DNA of 64,000 nt from an uncultured Bacteroidales bacterium (GCA_947167075.1 CAMVGR010000005.1:62001-126000), one strand, 5' to 3'. Counted from the first letter of the stretch, positions 45,426 to 55,021 are shown. Numbers and translations are program-made. Notes: generated by a model from the sequence alone, not told the origin.

Positions 45426-47624
45426 ATGAAGCATACAGCACTTGTGCTGCTGCTCCTCGGAGCGGCGGCGGGCGTGGGCTACGCCCAAAACAACGACAGT
45501 ATCGTCCTTGACAGCCTCTACATCCCCGAGTCGGTGCGCCAGCTGGAGGAGATGGAAATCAGCGCCGAGCGGCCCCTCTACAGCGTCGACGGCGAAAAAC
45601 AGATGTACAACGTCGGCGACGACCCCAGCGTGCAGACCGGCACCGCCAGCGACGCCCTGCAGAACGCTCCGGGCGTGGAGGTCGACGCCGAGGGCAACAT
45701 CACCCTGCGCGGCAGCCAGAGCGTCGAGGTGTGGATCGACGACCGTCCCTCGCATCTCAGCGGCGAGGCCCTGCGGCAGTACATCAAAACCCTTCCGGCA
45801 GGCGCCATCGAGCGCATCGAGGTCATCACCAACCCCTCGGCCCGCTACGGGGGCGGTGGCCCGGTGGTGAACCTGGTGATGCGCCGCAAGGTGAAGCGCA
45901 ACGAATTCCTCTCGCTCGGCGCCAGCGGCAACCTGCGCCCCCAAGTGTCGCCCTGGGCTAGCTACGTCTATACCAACAAGCGCTTCTCCATCAACCTCTA
46001 CGCCGAGTACGACTACAGCCACACCTGGACCAACCAGAGCGGCAGCAGCATGATGCTCACACCGGCGGGCGACACCAGCGCCGTGCGCAGCTACACCAGC
46101 CGTCAGGACTACTACCGCCACGGCAGCTACCTGTGGCTCAGCGGCCACTATGACATCGACACCCAGCGCACCGTCAGCTTCTGGGGCGGTGCCTATCCCT
46201 CGCTGGCCACATGCAAGGGCAACACAAATATGCAATGGGACGAACGTATCTACTCGCCGGGCGACTACAGCTATCGTACGGCATTCAGCTCTCGCGACGT
46301 GAATTGGGGCACCTTCGGTGGCGTGGACTACACCCACCGGTTCAACGACGAAGGAAAGAAGTTCTGGCTGCAACTCGGAAGCAACACCCATGCCTACCTT
46401 CTCAGCGAGAGCGATGAGACGCGCACCTACGATGTGCTTTCTACCCTCGACTACGCCACGCACGACTCCTATCCCAGCAACTCCGGTGTCGGCCTCTCGG
46501 CCGAAGGCGGCTATACCCTGCCGTTCGGGCAGAAATGGGAGCTAGAGGTAGGTGCCGCCGGCGACATAGGCACTCCCAGCCACTACGCCTTCACCTCCGA
46601 CAGCATCATCGACGGCGTCGCAGTGCGCGACCGTCTGCGCAGCTATGAGATGAGCGAAAGCAGTTGGAGCTACAGCGTCTACACCACCCTACTGCGCCGT
46701 TTCGGGAATCTCACCTTCAAGCTGGGATTCAGGGCTGGACACGGCCACACAGAAGGCACATGGAACGGCCACACCTCGGCCACCGTCGACCGCACCATCA
46801 TCGAACCGCTGCCTTCCGTCCATCTTACTTACCGTACCAAGAACATGCACAATTTCAGCCTCAGCTGGACGCGCCGCGTCGCCGCCCCCGATGCCGACGA
46901 CCTCACGTCCTTCATCACCTATGGCACCGAGAACTATTCCGTCGGCAATCCCGACCTGAAGTCCACCGTGTCACAAAACCTCGAGGGCCGCTGGGACAAA
47001 TACTTCGACGGCTTCGGCAATGTCGGCGCCGAGCTCTACTGGAGGGCCGAGCAGGACGCCGTCAGCAGTCTGGGCGACGTAGCCTACAGCGAGGTCTTCG
47101 GGCGCGAGGTGTCGTACACCATGCCCCACAACATCGGCGACGCCGACCTCGCGGGCGGCACACTGAACGTCACCTACCGCCCCACGGCATTCTTCAACCT
47201 GCGCCTCTCGGCATCGGCCTACAACTACCACTACCGCCTCATGTTCCGCCCCGGCGAATGGACCGAGGATGCCGCCTGGAGCGGCCGCCTGCGACTCAAC
47301 GCATGGGCCAAATTGTGGAAAGTGCTGCAGGTGTTCGGCACCGTGAGCTACACCACGCGGCAAATCGCCCCGATGAACATCCACGAGCCCTCGTTCCGCA
47401 CCGACCTCGGCCTGAGCGCCGACCTGCTTGACCGCAAACTGTCGCTCTACCTCAACGTGAAGGATGTCTTCGGCAGCGACGGCGAGCAGTGGCAGACCAC
47501 CAACCCCTACTACCAGGGCGGCGGCCGGCGCACCCATGGCTCGCAGTACATCTCGCTCGGCCTCACCCTGCGTTTTGGGAAAATGGAACTTGAAAATATG
47601 GCCCGGACAGGTGGACAAAACTGA
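45426..47624 (+). CDS. Outer-membrane TonB-dependent receptor-like beta-barrel protein
   Basis: 732 residues with a signal peptide (LVLLLLGAAAGVGYAQ). A plug-like region (about 35-140) has SDALQNAPGVEVDAEGNITLRG and IERIEVITNPSARYGGGG. The rest is a beta-barrel ending in LGLTLRFGK. The carboxypeptidase-like repeat domain that usually precedes the plug in this group is absent. It is the third gene after the repressor and sensor, with 18 bp between, so it is probably the output of that regulatory pair. The substrate is unknown. Confidence 0.8.
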   Translation: MKHTALVLLLLGAAAGVGYAQNNDSIVLDSLYIPESVRQLEEMEISAERPLYSVDGEKQMYNVGDDPSVQTGTASDALQNAPGVEVDAEGNITLRGSQSVEVWIDDRPSHLSGEALRQYIKTLPAGAIERIEVITNPSARYGGGGPVVNLVMRRKVKRNEFLSLGASGNLRPQVSPWASYVYTNKRFSINLYAEYDYSHTWTNQSGSSMMLTPAGDTSAVRSYTSRQDYYRHGSYLWLSGHYDIDTQRTVSFWGGAYPSLATCKGNTNMQWDERIYSPGDYSYRTAFSSRDVNWGTFGGVDYTHRFNDEGKKFWLQLGSNTHAYLLSESDETRTYDVLSTLDYATHDSYPSNSGVGLSAEGGYTLPFGQKWELEVGAAGDIGTPSHYAFTSDSIIDGVAVRDRLRSYEMSESSWSYSVYTTLLRRFGNLTFKLGFRAGHGHTEGTWNGHTSATVDRTIIEPLPSVHLTYRTKNMHNFSLSWTRRVAAPDADDLTSFITYGTENYSVGNPDLKSTVSQNLEGRWDKYFDGFGNVGAELYWRAEQDAVSSLGDVAYSEVFGREVSYTMPHNIGDADLAGGTLNVTYRPTAFFNLRLSASAYNYHYRLMFRPGEWTEDAAWSGRLRLNAWAKLWKVLQVFGTVSYTTRQIAPMNIHEPSFRTDLGLSADLLDRKLSLYLNVKDVFGSDGEQWQTTNPYYQGGGRRTHGSQYISLGLTLRFGKMELENMARTGGQN

Positions 47625-47687
47625 CATAGACCGGCTAGGCATAAGGTATTATGGAACAAATTGTTTTGTCGGATTCACAAAAAGTTG

Positions 47688-47696
47688 TACTTTTGC
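47688..47696 (+). promoter_or_regulatory. -7 box of flavin reductase copy 2
   Basis: TACTTTTGC, 24 bp before the ATG at 47721. It shows that the longer frame starting at 47661 is not used. Confidence 0.6.
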
Positions 47697-47720
47697 AGCC
47701 CGAAAAACATACATCTATCC

Positions 47721-48410
47721 ATGAAACAGATCATCCTTACCCTGGCAGCGGCGGCGATGCTCGTCGGCGCCTGCGGCACGAAACAGAAAACCGTCAACGA
47801 AGAACAAACCAACAACAATACCACTATGGAACTGAAGAACGTCAACGAGCGCGTCAATATGGGCGCCAAACTGTATGTCACGCCGCAGCCGGCGCTGATG
47901 ATAGCCACCTACGACGCCGAGGGCAACCCCGACGTGATGATGGCCGCCTGGGGTGGCCAGTACGAGGGCAACCAGGTCTGCTTCCAGCTCAGCAGCCACA
48001 AGACCACCGACAACCTGCGCCTCAACAAGGCCTTCACCCTCAGCTATGCCGACGCCCGCACGGTGGCCGAGAGCGACTACTTCGGCATCGCCAGCGGCCG
48101 CGACGTGAAGGACAAGGTGGCCCACGTGGGCTTCCACTGCACCAAGAGCCAGAACGTCAACGCCCCCATCATCGACGAGTACCCCCTGGCCATGGAGTGC
48201 AAGGTGGTCGAGCTCATCGAGCGTGAGAACGACGGCGCCTTCGTCGTGGGCGAAATCGTCAACGCCGTGGCCGACCCCGCCATCCTCACCGACGGCAAGA
48301 TCGACATCAAGAAGCTCAACCCGCTGGTGTGGGACGGCTCGAGCCTCAACTACTTCACCATCGCCGACAGCGTGGGCAAGGCCTGGAACAGCGGCATGGC
48401 CCTCAAGTAA
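47721..48410 (+). CDS. Flavin reductase-like domain lipoprotein, copy 2
   Basis: 229 residues with a lipobox LVGAC (C18). From about residue 38 onward it is nearly identical to the 36.5-kb protein, with only scattered conservative changes. Its codons end mostly in G or C, whereas copy 1 uses a mixed set, so the two DNA copies diverged at silent sites while the protein was kept, or they arrived separately. The split-barrel FMN-binding fold is inferred. It is followed 3 bp later by an AlkZ-related gene. Confidence 0.82.
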   Translation: MKQIILTLAAAAMLVGACGTKQKTVNEEQTNNNTTMELKNVNERVNMGAKLYVTPQPALMIATYDAEGNPDVMMAAWGGQYEGNQVCFQLSSHKTTDNLRLNKAFTLSYADARTVAESDYFGIASGRDVKDKVAHVGFHCTKSQNVNAPIIDEYPLAMECKVVELIERENDGAFVVGEIVNAVADPAILTDGKIDIKKLNPLVWDGSSLNYFTIADSVGKAWNSGMALK

Positions 48411-48413
48411 GAG

Positions 48414-49136
48414 ATGGTGTCACTGAAAGAATACATGAAAAGCCTTCACGAGGCAGGCGGGACAGGAACGATCGGTTCCTGCCCCGAACTGATGGAGTGC
48501 ATCCAGAGGGTGGGTTTCCTGCCCCTGCTGGAGAGCGGCATCAGGGGCTTCAGTGCTGAGGCATTGGTGAGCGACGACTGCCGCTATGTGACCTATGAAG
48601 ACGGCGGCTGGGACTGGCCGCTGTGGAAGTGGAAGGGCCCCGTGGTGACCGATGGCAACTGCGTCTATGGCAAGTTCTTCGCTACCAAGGCGGGCTTTGT
48701 GAGCCTGGAGTGGTGGCCTGACTTCTGCAACTGGCGCCGCCACGCCTACCCCCTGGCGAGCGACGAGACCGACGAGGGCGCCCTTGCCGAGGCCATCCTC
48801 GACACCCTGCGCGAGCGGGGCAGCATGGTCAGCCGCGATCTGCGCGCCGCCTGCGGCCTGGTAGGGCCCAAGATGCGGAGCCTCTTCGACAGCTATGTCA
48901 CCCGGCTGCAGATGGCCTGCCGTATCGTCACGCAGGATTTCGTCTACCCGCGCGACAAGCAGGGCCGCGAGTACGGCTGGGGTCTTTCGCTGCTCACCAC
49001 GCCTGAGCAACTGCTTGGGCCCGGGGCGTCGCTCTGCGACCGCACGCCAGAAGAGTCGCACCAGCGGATGCTCGCCCACCTGCACGACCTACTGCCCGAG
49101 GCTACCGAAAAGCAACTGCTGAAGTTGCTGAAGTGA
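48414..49136 (+). CDS. AlkZ-related winged-helix protein
   Basis: 240 residues. The GGWDWPLWKWKGPVVTDG segment and the later SRDLRAACGL helix-turn resemble proteins annotated as AlkZ-related (YcaQ-like winged helix, DNA glycosylase superfamily). The protein is much shorter than AlkZ itself, so repair activity is uncertain. It starts 3 bp after the flavin reductase stop, in the same G/C-rich codon style, and ends at a strong hairpin. Confidence 0.6.
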   Translation: MVSLKEYMKSLHEAGGTGTIGSCPELMECIQRVGFLPLLESGIRGFSAEALVSDDCRYVTYEDGGWDWPLWKWKGPVVTDGNCVYGKFFATKAGFVSLEWWPDFCNWRRHAYPLASDETDEGALAEAILDTLRERGSMVSRDLRAACGLVGPKMRSLFDSYVTRLQMACRIVTQDFVYPRDKQGREYGWGLSLLTTPEQLLGPGASLCDRTPEESHQRMLAHLHDLLPEATEKQLLKLLK

Positions 49137-49151
49137 AGTGCAAAGAAAAAA

Positions 49152-49187
49152 GAAACGCCGAGACTATAGATCTCGGCGTTTCTTTTA
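49152..49187. terminator. Bidirectional terminator between convergent genes
   Basis: GAAACGCCGAGA and TCTCGGCGTTTC form a 12-bp stem with A-run before and T-run after, serving both the AlkZ-related gene and the leftward peptidase gene. Confidence 0.85.
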
Positions 49188-49205
49188 TGCGATCAGTGGT
49201 GAATA

Positions 49206-50633
49206 CTATTCCTCGGGAGCGAACATCGGATCCCAGGCGGGGAGCATGATGGGTTTCTGGTCCATCATGGCGCGGATGTTGGCGGGGATATATTTCTCCT
49301 CGAGGACCACGCGGAACATGTACTCGTTGAACCAGTCGTTGGTCATGATGAGGTTGCCCTGGTAGCCGTAGTTGGGCCCCCAGCTATTCTCCACCATCCA
49401 TTTGATGGGCTTGCCGTCCTTGTCGAGGTCGACGGCACAGAGGGTCATGGCATGGCTGGAGCCGCTGGCGAAGGTGGCCACACGCTGCTTCTTGTCCATG
49501 CCGAAGGTGGTACCCATAAGGCTCTCGTAGTCGTAGTTGTTCATATCCATCAGGCCGTTGTCGCGGTTGAGGTATTTTCCAACGTCGCAGCTGAAGTACA
49601 TCATGGTGCTGTCCTTGATGGAGGCGATGCACATGGGGGCGATGTCCTCCATGGGCAGGTTGAGGTAGCGCCAGTTCTGGCCGTCGTAGACATGGCGGTC
49701 GTACTGGATTTCATACACCTTGTAGTACTCGCGGGTGGGGTCGTTCATCACCATATAGTACTTGCTGAAGTCGGTCTTGGCGAACTTCTCGTAGAACTCC
49801 TTGGGGGTGTAGGTGGCGGTCTCCACTATCTCGCCCTTATCGTTCTTCTGCTGCCAGGTGAACTGTGCCGGAGGCTCGCCCATGGTCAGGGCCAGCATGC
49901 GATAGATGGTGCCGAGCATCTCGGTCTTGCGGGCTTGTAGCTTTTGCGATATCATACCCTTCTGGGCGGCCATCTCGCGCAGCTGCAGGCCGTCCTCGCG
50001 CAGCTTGAGGGCGATGAGGTTGCTGATGCTGGAGGTGTTGTTGGTGTTGTAGGTCTCGGGCATCACGTCGGAGGGCACGAGGCCGTACTTGTCGATGAGG
50101 TTGGCCACGCCGGTGAACTGGCCGCCGTCGCCGATGGGGTTCTTGAAGAGCCACTGCACCTCTTGGTCGTCGATGGGCTTGTTGTAGGTGTCGATCATGG
50201 CCTGCAGGAAGAGGTTGGCCTTCTCCAGCTGGTCGTAGAAGAAGAGGTAGGCCTGCGAAAACTGGAAGTCGGTGGGCAGGTGGTGTTTGCGGATGGCCTG
50301 GTTGCGGAGCACGTTCATGCCGGTGAACATCCAGCAGCGGCCCGACGACTTCTGGTCGGTGACGGCGCGGCTCTCCACGCGGTTGCTGAAGTGCGAGTCG
50401 AACTTGGTGGCGTTCTCGTAGTTCATGGCTAGCTTGGCGGGGCTCTGGGTCACCATGATGTTGCGCAGGGCCTTGTCGGAAGCCGAGCCGCCGAAGCTCT
50501 TCTTCATCTGCTGCATCATCTCGGTGGTGATGCCGCCGCTAGCAGGCATAAGGGGTGTTTTTTTCTGGGCCATGGCAGAACCTCCTGCTAACAGGACTGC
50601 CATAGCAAGGACGAGTATTTGCTTCTTGTACAT
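49206..50633 (-). CDS. Aminopeptidase C/bleomycin hydrolase family (C1B), secreted
   Basis: 475 residues with a signal peptide (LVLAMAVLLAGGSAMAQ). The active site has Gln and Cys in DQKSSGRCWMFTG, His in SSHAMTLCAVD and Asn in VENSWGPN. This is closer to classical PepC than the 33.8-kb paralogue, with the longer N-terminal hook. It removes N-terminal residues from peptides. Location outside the cytoplasm follows from the signal peptide, which is normal in gut and oral Bacteroidales. Confidence 0.9.
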   Translation of the reverse strand: MYKKQILVLAMAVLLAGGSAMAQKKTPLMPASGGITTEMMQQMKKSFGGSASDKALRNIMVTQSPAKLAMNYENATKFDSHFSNRVESRAVTDQKSSGRCWMFTGMNVLRNQAIRKHHLPTDFQFSQAYLFFYDQLEKANLFLQAMIDTYNKPIDDQEVQWLFKNPIGDGGQFTGVANLIDKYGLVPSDVMPETYNTNNTSSISNLIALKLREDGLQLREMAAQKGMISQKLQARKTEMLGTIYRMLALTMGEPPAQFTWQQKNDKGEIVETATYTPKEFYEKFAKTDFSKYYMVMNDPTREYYKVYEIQYDRHVYDGQNWRYLNLPMEDIAPMCIASIKDSTMMYFSCDVGKYLNRDNGLMDMNNYDYESLMGTTFGMDKKQRVATFASGSSHAMTLCAVDLDKDGKPIKWMVENSWGPNYGYQGNLIMTNDWFNEYMFRVVLEEKYIPANIRAMMDQKPIMLPAWDPMFAPEE

Positions 50634-50757
50634 AGGATAATTGGTGTTTTTAGGGTAAACGTTCTTTGCGACTATTTATTGCACAGTGGGCCATAAATCA
50701 TGCCCCGTGGCATTTATAGCCATGTGTCTCAATGCTCTACACATTCACTAGGATGCA

Positions 50758-50798
50758 CACGGGGAGCTGCTGCGTGTATGGCATGGAAGCTCCCCGTG
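50758..50798. other. Long perfect hairpin upstream of the C1B peptidase gene
   Basis: CACGGGGAGCT and AGCTCCCCGTG are perfect 11-bp arms with a 19-base loop, about 125 bp upstream of the leftward peptidase start. It could be a terminator for an unseen transcript or an operator; there is no T-run. Confidence 0.5.
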
Positions 50799-50813
50799 AG
50801 TACAACCTAGAAT

Positions 50814-50867
50814 CACGGTGCATCTACGGTGCATGTACGGTGCATGTACGGATGAAGTACGGTGTTG
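50814..50867. repeat. 11-bp repeat array, family 2 copy 2
   Basis: On the reverse strand ACCGTACTTCA(T), CCGTACATGC-A, ACCGTACATGC and ACCGTAGATGC run in tandem. The flank CCAACACCGTA is shared with the 63.7-kb copy. Confidence 0.8.
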
Positions 50868-50882
50868 GTACCTCGTAGGGAC

Positions 50883-50933
50883 TGAATTACAGCGAATTAG
50901 AAATCAACATACGTAGGATTTTGCTGTAATTCA
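50883..50933 (-). terminator. Inverted repeat at the 3' end of the TonB receptor gene
   Basis: TGAATTACAGC and GCTGTAATTCA are perfect arms 29 bp apart, ending 4 bp after the receptor stop codon. It may act as a weak terminator. Confidence 0.45.
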
Positions 50934-50936
50934 ACC

Positions 50937-52952
50937 TCATAGCGATAGTCGCACCCCGCCCATAAAGCAACGGCCAGGCATGGGCACTCCGCCATGGTCG
51001 CGATAGGAGGTGCCGAGCAGATTGTGTCCCTCGACATAGAGGACTACCCTACCCATCGGGCATTCGGCACCAGCATCGAGCAGCAAGGCTTCGCCATACG
51101 GGTGCACTACTCCATCGGCATCGACCCAGCTGCCCTCTCGCAATCGATAGCTGAGGCCTGCCTTCAGTCGGAGATGCTCGCAGGGTTGCCACAAAGCATA
51201 CAGAGCCATGCGGTGGCGCAGATGCTCCAGTGCCGAACCGCTGATCCATTCGCCAGCATCATGTGCCACATGGCAATAGGAGTAGGCCATACGGAGCGAG
51301 AGGGAGGAAAGCGTCGCTGTGGCATTGGCATCAACACCGACCACATCGACAGCCGAATGGTTGGTCGAGTACCACATCTCGGCCTCTGGGCGGCGCACCC
51401 AATCGATGATCTGGCTGCCTGACCGATAGTAGGCCGACACATCGACCGACAGACACTGGAACTTAGTGCGGATGCCGACATCGACACCGAGGCTGTGCTC
51501 GCTACCAAGATCTGGGTTGGCTTGCTGATTGGCACCCTGATAGTAGAGGTCGGTGAAGGTGGGGATGCGATAGGTGCGGGACAAGGAGAGATAGGTGGCT
51601 AGATGCGACAAGGGTCTGTATTCGACATCGGCGGCAAAACCATAGTCGGGACCGAAACGTGAATTGTAGAGGCCCAACGCGACAGCCTGTAGGTTCCACC
51701 GCGAGGTGGCAAAATGCCATCCAGCAAACAGGGTGGCAGAGGATCGCGAAGCGTTTTTGGTAAAGGGCATATCGAGCGTAGTATCGACATCGCCTAGCAC
51801 ATTGCTGCGGATGCCCTCACGCCTGTATTCGATGCCTGCCACGGCCTCGCCCACCGCCAACGGCAGCATCAGACGGCTACGGCCACCGGCCAGGCTGCCC
51901 AAATGGTGGTTGTGTCCGGAATACCAAGCGGGAGGTTCGGCCACACCCTCGCGGAATAGCTCGAAACGGTCGGCGTGCAGACGCCCATAGAGAGCCGACT
52001 CGAGGCGGAGTGTGGCGAAGCGGTGCACATGGGTGACGGAGGCCACAAGGGTACGGGTGGCCTCGAATTGGTCTGGATAGGTGGTGCTGTAGAATGCCTG
52101 GCTGCCGAATGCCTTCATCTGTCCGCCGAGCTGCAGGTGCAGGTCGTCGTGGTCGTCGTGGCGTGCAGCCTGCAAGAATAGACTGCCGTGTCGGTAGTCG
52201 GTGTTAGGCATATAGCCGTCGCTGCGATGGTAGGTGGCAGCGGCAGTGAGGCTCCACCTACCCACATGGTGGGTGGCGAGCAGGGTGGCGTTGGCAGTGC
52301 CAAAACTTCCCCCACTCAACTCTATCAAGAGGCGGTCGGCATACTCCTCGTCCACCACCAGATTCACGGCACCACAGAAGGCCACAATGCCGCGAGCCAT
52401 CAGCTGTGCCGGCGAAAGCAACTCGGCACGTTGCACCATGCCGATGTCGATCGGCAAGTCGAGTGTGTGGTGACCAGTTTGGGCATCGGTGATGTTGATA
52501 CCGTTCAGCAGCAAAATCACCTGGTCGAACGAACCGCCTCGCATGCTCAGGTCGGCCTGTGCATCGCCCACACCACGGGTGCGCACGTCGATACCTGGCA
52601 GCAAAGCCACCAGTTCGGCCACGGAATGAATGTTGTGTTGTTTGATTTCCTCTGCAGTGAGTACCGCAGCAGGCTCGGATGTACCGAGCAGAGAATCGGC
52701 CGGCAAGCTTATTTGCACCTCGGCCAGCGTGTGTGTTTCGGCTTCTTTGTCGCTTTGAGCAGAAGCAGAGAGGGGGGCAAGGGCCATACAGAGTGCGGCT
52801 GCGGCCACAACCTTGCTGAGGCTGCAATCGGCCACACGCACAGCCAACCGTCCGATGGTCACCTCGCGGTGCATCGAACTGTAGGCCGCCCAACCCGCCC
52901 GTGCAAAACGACGGAAACGGAACACACTACGTGTGTGTGATGGTTTGTGCAT
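50937..52952 (-). CDS. TonB-dependent outer-membrane receptor (BtuB-like)
   Basis: 671 residues from ATG 52952; a Met 45 bp upstream is also in frame, and ATG 52874 is a further alternative. The N-terminus is long and basic before a signal core (VVAAAALCMALAPLSASAQ), as in extended signal peptides. A TonB box region (THTLAEVQISL) and plug (SVAELVALLPGIDVRTRGVGDAQADLSMRGGSFDQVILLLNG, seen as several short motifs) are followed by a barrel ending in MGGVRLSL. BtuB/CirA-type uptake is likely. No cobalamin riboswitch was recognised upstream. queG, a B12-dependent enzyme gene, lies next to it. Confidence 0.8.
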   Translation of the reverse strand: MHKPSHTRSVFRFRRFARAGWAAYSSMHREVTIGRLAVRVADCSLSKVVAAAALCMALAPLSASAQSDKEAETHTLAEVQISLPADSLLGTSEPAAVLTAEEIKQHNIHSVAELVALLPGIDVRTRGVGDAQADLSMRGGSFDQVILLLNGINITDAQTGHHTLDLPIDIGMVQRAELLSPAQLMARGIVAFCGAVNLVVDEEYADRLLIELSGGSFGTANATLLATHHVGRWSLTAAATYHRSDGYMPNTDYRHGSLFLQAARHDDHDDLHLQLGGQMKAFGSQAFYSTTYPDQFEATRTLVASVTHVHRFATLRLESALYGRLHADRFELFREGVAEPPAWYSGHNHHLGSLAGGRSRLMLPLAVGEAVAGIEYRREGIRSNVLGDVDTTLDMPFTKNASRSSATLFAGWHFATSRWNLQAVALGLYNSRFGPDYGFAADVEYRPLSHLATYLSLSRTYRIPTFTDLYYQGANQQANPDLGSEHSLGVDVGIRTKFQCLSVDVSAYYRSGSQIIDWVRRPEAEMWYSTNHSAVDVVGVDANATATLSSLSLRMAYSYCHVAHDAGEWISGSALEHLRHRMALYALWQPCEHLRLKAGLSYRLREGSWVDADGVVHPYGEALLLDAGAECPMGRVVLYVEGHNLLGTSYRDHGGVPMPGRCFMGGVRLSL

Positions 52953-53072
52953 AGTGTTTTGTGTTGTATTAAAAAGTTGCGGAGCAAAAAAACGCACCTC
53001 CTCGTTGCAATATTGCGTTGCATTCTAGATTTAACATCTTCACAATGCATCGGGAGCCAAAGGGGAAAGTAG

Positions 53073-53792
53073 TCAGCGAGTCCTATTGTGCGGGCAGGCT
53101 AGCTGGCAGAGGTCGCAGCCCTGGGTATAGCCTGCGGTGAGGTGCCCTGGCGGGATGGGGCGCTCGTGGTGGGTGGTGTAGTAGGCAGTGCAGTGGCGGG
53201 CATCGAGCATAGGCGGTCCGTCGGGTGCCAAAGCATGGTTGGGGCAGGCATCGACACAGAGGTTGCAATCGTGACAGAGCGAGGGAATGGGGGTATCGTA
53301 GTGGTCGCAGGGTTCGATAGTGACAAGCTCGCCGAGGTTGACCCAACTGCCCCACTGCGGAGTGATGAGCAGGGTGTTGCGTCCGATCCAACCTAGTCCG
53401 GCACGAGCGGCCCAGTGCTTGTCGCTGATGGGGACCGTGTCGCAGCAGGCTTTGGCCTCGATTCCCAACCGCTGACGCAAGCGGAAGAGCATGTCTTTGA
53501 CAACCTGATGATACTCGCGGCTGACAGCATAGGCGGCTGTACCACCCCTTGTGGCAGGTGGCGGATAGGCACTAACACAGCATATCACGCTCTTTGCCCC
53601 CTCTACCAGCAGGCTTGGGTCCATACGCTTGTCGATATTGCGCTCCATATAAGAAAGCCCTGCATGCCAGCCACGGGCGAGCCAGCTACGCAGGGGATAC
53701 TCTTCGTCGGTGAGAGGGCCGGCGGCAGCAATGCCGCATGCATCGAATCCCACCTCGGCAGCAACGAGCTTGATGTATTGGCTACTGATCAC
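53073..53792 (-). CDS. queG: Epoxyqueuosine reductase, C-terminally short
   Basis: 239 residues. The DUF1730 domain with the cobalamin/substrate motif DKHWAARAGLGWIGRN is intact. Two [4Fe-4S] motifs follow: CHDCNLCVDACP and CDLCQLACPHN. Family members usually continue 60-80 residues beyond this point; here the protein stops four residues after it (NRTR). An LLSPLAPDAL sequence is readable in another frame for ten codons past the stop. The enzyme makes queuosine in tRNA. It overlaps the rlmL-like gene by 4 bp. Confidence 0.8.
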   Translation of the reverse strand: MISSQYIKLVAAEVGFDACGIAAAGPLTDEEYPLRSWLARGWHAGLSYMERNIDKRMDPSLLVEGAKSVICCVSAYPPPATRGGTAAYAVSREYHQVVKDMLFRLRQRLGIEAKACCDTVPISDKHWAARAGLGWIGRNTLLITPQWGSWVNLGELVTIEPCDHYDTPIPSLCHDCNLCVDACPNHALAPDGPPMLDARHCTAYYTTHHERPIPPGHLTAGYTQGCDLCQLACPHNRTR

Positions 53793-55021
53793 TCCTCGCT
53801 AGCCTCATTCGGTGTCCTATTCTTCTTACTGCCTTCGTAGAGTTCGTACTTCATGAATCGGCAGTCGAGAGAGCCATTCTGTACAGGTATTTTCCTCGAA
53901 GGGTGGAGGCCGATATGCTTGATAGCCTCGAAGTCGCTACTGATGAGCCACACCTCGCAATCCTTGCCATAGCGCTGCTTGAAGGTGTCGCCGAGTCGCT
54001 CATACATGGCATTGAGGTCTTCCACCTTGATGCGTTCGCCATAGGGCGGATTGGTGACAATAAGGGTGCGACCCTCGGGGGGATTCTGCTCGGCGAAGTC
54101 GCCAATGTGCAACATCACATCGTGGTGCAGTTTGGTGAACTCGAGGTTCTTCTCGCACTGGTCGATCACTTGCGGGTCTATATCGTTTCCCCAGATTTCA
54201 CCTTCGAAGTCGATACTGCCAATCTTGCGGTCTTCTTCGTTCTTTACACTCTTCCACTCGCCGATGTTGAACTCTTTCCAGCGCATGAAACCGAAGCGAT
54301 TGCCACGATAGTACTGTGCAGGGATGCAGTTGGCCATCATAGCAGCCTCTATGAGGAGGGTACCAGAACCACACATGGGGTCGTAGAAATTGGTGGTGCA
54401 ATCCCATCCAGCCAGTTTCAGCAATCCGGCAGCCAGCACCTCGTTGATGGGAGCCACGCCGACACCCTGACGGTAGCCCCGCTTGTGCAACGAGTCGCCA
54501 CTGGAGTTCATCAGCAGAGTGACGTGGTTGTCGCGGATATGCAGGTTGAACTTATAGTCGGGTTGTTCTGTATCGATAGACGGTCGCTTGCCGAAATTGC
54601 GGCGGAAGCGGTCGACGATGGCATCCTTGGTTTTGAGGGCTGCATAATATGAATGAGTGAAGACCTCGCCACTGGTGGTCGAATCGATCATGAAGGTGCA
54701 GTCGCAGTCCATAATCTTCTCCCAACGGATTTTGTACACTTTATCGTAGAGCTCTTGGTCGTCGTTGGCATCAAACTCGGCGAAGGGGCGCAAAATGGCG
54801 AGTGCCGTACGGCAACAATAGTTGACTCGGTATAGCAAACGCATATCGCCCTCGAATTCGACAGCACGAGTGCCCACCTCGACATTGTCGGCACCCAGTT
54901 GCCTCAACTCGTCGGCCAACACTTCTTCCAGGTTGACCATAGTCTTGGCCACCATCTTGAACTTCTCTTTTGGGGTCGGTGTATCAGTCACCACCCGTCC
55001 ATGACTTTTCTGTATAATCAT
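53789..55021 (-). CDS. rlmL: THUMP-domain class I RNA methyltransferase (RlmL-like)
   Basis: 410 residues. The N-terminal THUMP region (about 25-175) is followed by a Rossmann methyltransferase with DPMCGSGTLLIEAAMMA (SAM motif I) and TNPPYGERI (motif IV for N2-guanine methylation). It matches the single-domain RlmL/YcbY N-terminal half common in Bacteroidota, modifying 23S rRNA. It overlaps both neighbours (queG by 4 bp, the YihY gene by 38 bp), so the leftward run YihY-rlmL-queG is tightly coupled. The first Met could be one of several near 55021. Confidence 0.86.
   Translation of the reverse strand: MIIQKSHGRVVTDTPTPKEKFKMVAKTMVNLEEVLADELRQLGADNVEVGTRAVEFEGDMRLLYRVNYCCRTALAILRPFAEFDANDDQELYDKVYKIRWEKIMDCDCTFMIDSTTSGEVFTHSYYAALKTKDAIVDRFRRNFGKRPSIDTEQPDYKFNLHIRDNHVTLLMNSSGDSLHKRGYRQGVGVAPINEVLAAGLLKLAGWDCTTNFYDPMCGSGTLLIEAAMMANCIPAQYYRGNRFGFMRWKEFNIGEWKSVKNEEDRKIGSIDFEGEIWGNDIDPQVIDQCEKNLEFTKLHHDVMLHIGDFAEQNPPEGRTLIVTNPPYGERIKVEDLNAMYERLGDTFKQRYGKDCEVWLISSDFEAIKHIGLHPSRKIPVQNGSLDCRFMKYELYEGSKKNRTPNEASEE

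Noticed and set aside
52953..53072. Cobalamin riboswitch upstream of the BtuB-like receptor
   Set aside because: The space between queG and the receptor is only about 120 bp and lacks the conserved B12-box sequence.
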